Positions 61,935-64,000 of a stretch of 64,000 nucleotides of DNA are shown here, piece by piece. Position 1 is the first letter of the stretch; each line of letters opens with the position of its first letter. The stretch comes from Streptomyces humicola (lineage in GTDB: Bacteria; Actinomycetota; Actinomycetes; Streptomycetales; Streptomycetaceae): positions 1 through 64,000 of the forward strand of contig NZ_JANFNG010000020.1 of the NCBI RefSeq assembly GCF_024436035.1. Direction: 5' to 3'. The position numbers and the translations under genes are program-made. The notes below the pieces were generated by a model that was not told the origin of the DNA, ran no database searches, and saw nothing but the letters and a program-made list of their open reading frames with translations.

Positions 61935-61973
61935 AAGAGGTAGCGTCGCCCGGGGCCGCATAGGCTGTCGCTC

Positions 61974-62702
61974 ATGCCGAAGCAGGGTGGGACCGCCCGA
62001 ACCGCAGGTCATGACGCCGGACTCCACGCCCGCGTGCTGGACGAGCTGGGCCCGGCCATCGCCTCGGGCGTCCACCCGCCCGGCACGGTGCTGCGCATCG
62101 ACGAGCTCGAACGCACCTATGGCGTCTCGCGGACCGTTGTCCGGGAGGCGGTGCGGGTCCTGGAGGCGATGCACCTGGTCGAGTCGCGCCGCCGGGTCGG
62201 CATCACCGTGCGGCGCACCGAGGAGTGGAACGTCTTCGATCCGGCCGTCATCCGCTGGCGCCTCGCCGGCGCCGACCGCCCGCGTCAGCTGCGCTCGCTG
62301 ACCATGCTCCGTACCGCCGTCGAACCGGTCGCCGCGGGCCTGGCGGCCGCTGCAGCCACGCCCGCGCAGTGCCGCAGGCTCACCGTGCTCGCGGCGGACA
62401 TGGCGGCCGCCGGCCGCGCCGCGGACCTCGATGAATACCTCGTCCATGACGTCGCGTTCCACCGGGTGATGCTGGAGGCATCGGGGAACGAGATGTTCGC
62501 GCGACTCGGTGACGTTGTCGCCGAGGTGCTAGCCGGGCGGACCGAGCACCATGTGATGTTCAGCGCCCCCGACCCGGAGGCGGTCACGCTGCATGTGCGC
62601 GTCGCCGACGCGGTGCGGGCGCGCGACGCCGAGGGCGCCGAGCATCTGATGCGCGAGATCTGTCTCGGCGCGCTGCGCGAGCTGGACATCCTGGCGCCCT
62701 GA
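61974..62702 (+). CDS. gntR: FadR-type GntR transcriptional regulator of gluconate genes
   Basis: A 242-residue regulator: winged HTH at residues 22-85 (LRIDELERTYGVSRTVVREAVRVLEAMHLVE, HTH core RTVVREAVRVLE) and an FCD domain with a metal-binding Asp/His set (DEYLVHDVAFHRVMLEASGN, VADAVRARDAEGAEHLM). Divergence from gntKP and the palindromes between them indicate it represses that operon, relieved by gluconate or its phosphate. ATG 61974 has no ribosome site and TAGGCT seven bases upstream, so the mRNA may be leaderless. Confidence 0.88.
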   Translation: MPKQGGTARTAGHDAGLHARVLDELGPAIASGVHPPGTVLRIDELERTYGVSRTVVREAVRVLEAMHLVESRRRVGITVRRTEEWNVFDPAVIRWRLAGADRPRQLRSLTMLRTAVEPVAAGLAAAAATPAQCRRLTVLAADMAAAGRAADLDEYLVHDVAFHRVMLEASGNEMFARLGDVVAEVLAGRTEHHVMFSAPDPEAVTLHVRVADAVRARDAEGAEHLMREICLGALRELDILAP

Positions 62703-62710
62703 AGTCGCTG

Positions 62711-62727
62711 TTGCGAACAATGTGCAA
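62711..62727. promoter_or_regulatory. Nur box (nickel-responsive Fur-family operator)
   Basis: TTGCGA-ACAAT-GTGCAA fits the Streptomyces Nur consensus tTGCaa-N5-ttGCAA, with the TTGC/GCAA ends intact. It lies 70 bp before the nickel/cobalt transporter start, where bound Nur-Ni would repress. Confidence 0.75.
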
Positions 62728-62796
62728 TAGCGATTCAATACTGGGAGTACGTCGCACCAGAGCACCGCTGTACTTCTCCCAGGGGGGACCTTCACC

Positions 62797-63924
62797 GTGG
62801 CCATGACCCAAGCCTCGCTCTCACCGGCCGTCCGGCGACTCCGCCCGTCTCTGTCGCCGGCCGAACGCGCACAACTCGGCGGCATGGCGCTGTTCGTCCT
62901 GTTGCTGCACATCGTCGGCTTCGGGGTTCTGGCGCTCTTCGTCGTGCCCGCGCACTACCGCCTCTCCACCGGCGCATTCGGTTTCGGCACCGGTCTGACC
63001 GCGTACACCCTCGGCCTGCGCCACGCCTTCGACGCCGATCACATCGCGGCGATCGACAACACCACGCGCAAGCTGATGGCGGACGGCAGGAGGCCGCTGT
63101 CGGTGGGCTTCTGGTTCTCTCTCGGGCACTCCTCGGTGGTCTTCGGGCTCACCTTCCTGCTCGCCCTCGGCGTCAAGGCGGTCGGCCACGACCTCTCCGA
63201 CGGCAACTCGCGACTGCACCAGGTCGGCGGCCTGATCGGCACCCTGGTGTCCGGCGCCTTCCTCGTCCTGATCGCGGCCATCAACCTGGCGATCCTGGTG
63301 GGCCTGGTCAAGGTCTTCCGCGCCATGCGGAGCGGCGAGTACGACGAGGCCGCCCTGGAGGAGCAGCTGAACAAGCGCGGTCTGATGAACCGCATCCTGG
63401 GCCGTGCCACCCGCGCCATCCGCAAGCCCTGGCAGATGTACCCGCTCGGCATCCTCTTCGGCCTGGGGTTCGACACCGTGACCGAGATCAGCCTGCTGGT
63501 GCTCGCCGCGGGGTCGGTCGCCTCGGGGCTGCCCTGGTACGCCATCCTCTGCCTGCCGGTCCTCTTCGCGGCAGGGATGTCGCTGCTCGACACGATCGAC
63601 GGCTCGTTCATGAACTTCGCCTACGGCTGGGCCTTCTCCAAGCCGGTGCGCAAGGTGTACTACAACCTGACCATCACCGGTCTGTCGATCGCCGTCGCAC
63701 TCATCATCGGCGGCATCGAGCTGATGTCGATCCTGGCGGAGGAGCTGTCGCTCACCGGGCCTTTCTGGGATGCCGTCTCCTCGGTCGACCTCAACACCGT
63801 GGGCTTCTGGATCGTCGGGCTCTTCGTCGTCACCTGGATCGCGGCGCTCGCGGTGTGGAGGTTCGGCCGCATCGAGGAGAAGTGGGACGCAGGCGTGCGT
63901 GCAGTGCGCGAACCGGCTCAGTGA
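62797..63924 (+). CDS. Nickel/cobalt transporter, NiCoT family
   Basis: A 375-residue high-affinity permease with eight membrane segments. The NiCoT signature is RHAFDADHIAAIDNTTRKLM. LGHSSVVFGLTF and the downstream FGLGFDTVTEISLL and LFAAGMSLLDTIDG motifs confirm the family. It supplies nickel for urease, hydrogenase or Ni-superoxide dismutase. GTG 62797 follows GGGGGG, and ATG 62803 is also possible. It carries a Nur box upstream, and its stop overlaps the convergent neighbour by 7 bp. Confidence 0.9.
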   Translation: MAMTQASLSPAVRRLRPSLSPAERAQLGGMALFVLLLHIVGFGVLALFVVPAHYRLSTGAFGFGTGLTAYTLGLRHAFDADHIAAIDNTTRKLMADGRRPLSVGFWFSLGHSSVVFGLTFLLALGVKAVGHDLSDGNSRLHQVGGLIGTLVSGAFLVLIAAINLAILVGLVKVFRAMRSGEYDEAALEEQLNKRGLMNRILGRATRAIRKPWQMYPLGILFGLGFDTVTEISLLVLAAGSVASGLPWYAILCLPVLFAAGMSLLDTIDGSFMNFAYGWAFSKPVRKVYYNLTITGLSIAVALIIGGIELMSILAEELSLTGPFWDAVSSVDLNTVGFWIVGLFVVTWIAALAVWRFGRIEEKWDAGVRAVREPAQ

Positions 63925-64000
63925 ACCGCGGGCCAGGTGCCGCCGCGCAGCTGCGTCAGACGCCGGAACGCCTCGACTCCGTCCGGCACCCAGGGCCACT
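63918..64000 (-). CDS. C-terminal fragment of an unknown gene, 5' part outside window
   Basis: The frame reads WPWVPDGVEAFRRL then TQLRGGTWPAVH and a stop. Third positions are almost all G or C, unlike the other two frames, one of which stops. It overlaps the NiCoT stop codon by 7 bp in convergent orientation. No family can be named from 26 residues. Confidence 0.5.
   Translation of the reverse strand, partial: WPWVPDGVEAFRRLTQLRGGTWPAVH

Noticed and set aside
1-64000. rRNA, tRNA, prophage, insertion sequence or secondary-metabolite cluster
   Set aside because: No tRNA-like cloverleaf, rRNA motif, transposase, integrase, PKS or NRPS module was recognised. The gene content is core metabolism and surface functions.

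Overview
The window is high-GC actinobacterial chromosome and almost certainly comes from a Streptomyces or close relative. The signs are the base and codon composition, a SepF-like protein outside any dcw cluster, streptogrisin-type secreted proteases, a DnaE2/ImuB-like SOS pair, a GntP/GntK/GntR gluconate locus and an actinobacterial-type LexA box. From memory only (not checked), the order SepF-like - secreted lipase - DnaE2 - hmgA - TetR/MaoC - gluconate locus resembles a core-arm stretch of the S. coelicolor chromosome. I saw no rRNA, tRNA, CRISPR array, prophage or insertion sequence. Most of the window looks like ordinary core genome rather than a mobile island.

Layout. 1-5.9 kb: a branched-chain amino acid (Liv-type) ABC importer. 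LivH, LivM and LivG are fused into one polypeptide, a separate LivF carries Arg in place of the Walker A Lys, and a lipoprotein/substrate-binding-protein pair is divergent. 6.2-11.5 kb: I78 inhibitor, PAP2 phosphatase, 14-TM MFS exporter, glutaryl-CoA-dehydrogenase-like enzyme, SepF-like protein. 11.9-16.4 kb: two S1 chymotrypsin-fold secreted proteases, the first broken by a single-base frameshift, flanking a WYL regulator and an SPFH protein. 16.6-19.8 kb: a YedY-like molybdoenzyme with a cytochrome b partner, a beta-lactamase-fold hydrolase and a SnoaL-like protein with a His-rich tail. 19.9-24.7 kb: SOS-boxed dnaE2 and a catalytically dead Y-family (ImuB-like) partner. 24.8-30.7 kb: lipase, fused carboxyltransferase, methyltransferase-NUDIX fusion, small GntR regulator, CaiB-type CoA transferase.

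30.7-40.3 kb is the most distinctive region. A GH39-like hydrolase faces a minus-strand run: a 1179-aa flippase/membrane-glycosyltransferase-like fusion, a NodB deacetylase and two GT2 glycosyltransferases. These four are overlapped end to end. Next come a BioF2/CelD-like acyltransferase and a small membrane protein. I read this as an extracellular or wall polysaccharide assembly locus. 40.7-49 kb: a lone recognition-domain-like relative of type ISP restriction enzymes, hmgA with its GntR regulator, aldehyde and alcohol dehydrogenases, TetR, MaoC hydratase. 49.3-53.5 kb: penicillin-acylase-family protein and an alpha/beta hydrolase.

53.5-58.4 kb is an acyl-CoA module: SDR, TetR, quinone-oxidoreductase-like protein, and an operon of an aminoglycoside-phosphotransferase-fold kinase with an acyl-CoA dehydrogenase. 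The last two look like a split version of ACAD10/11 and of the 4-hydroxyacyl-CoA steps of levulinate catabolism. Two copies of one 20-bp palindrome tie both sides of this module together, probably through the internal TetR. 58.4-62.7 kb: glucarate dehydratase (apparently leaderless), gluconate permease, gluconokinase and a FadR-type regulator. 62.7-64 kb: a NiCoT nickel/cobalt transporter behind a near-canonical Nur box, then the 3' end of a further minus-strand gene.
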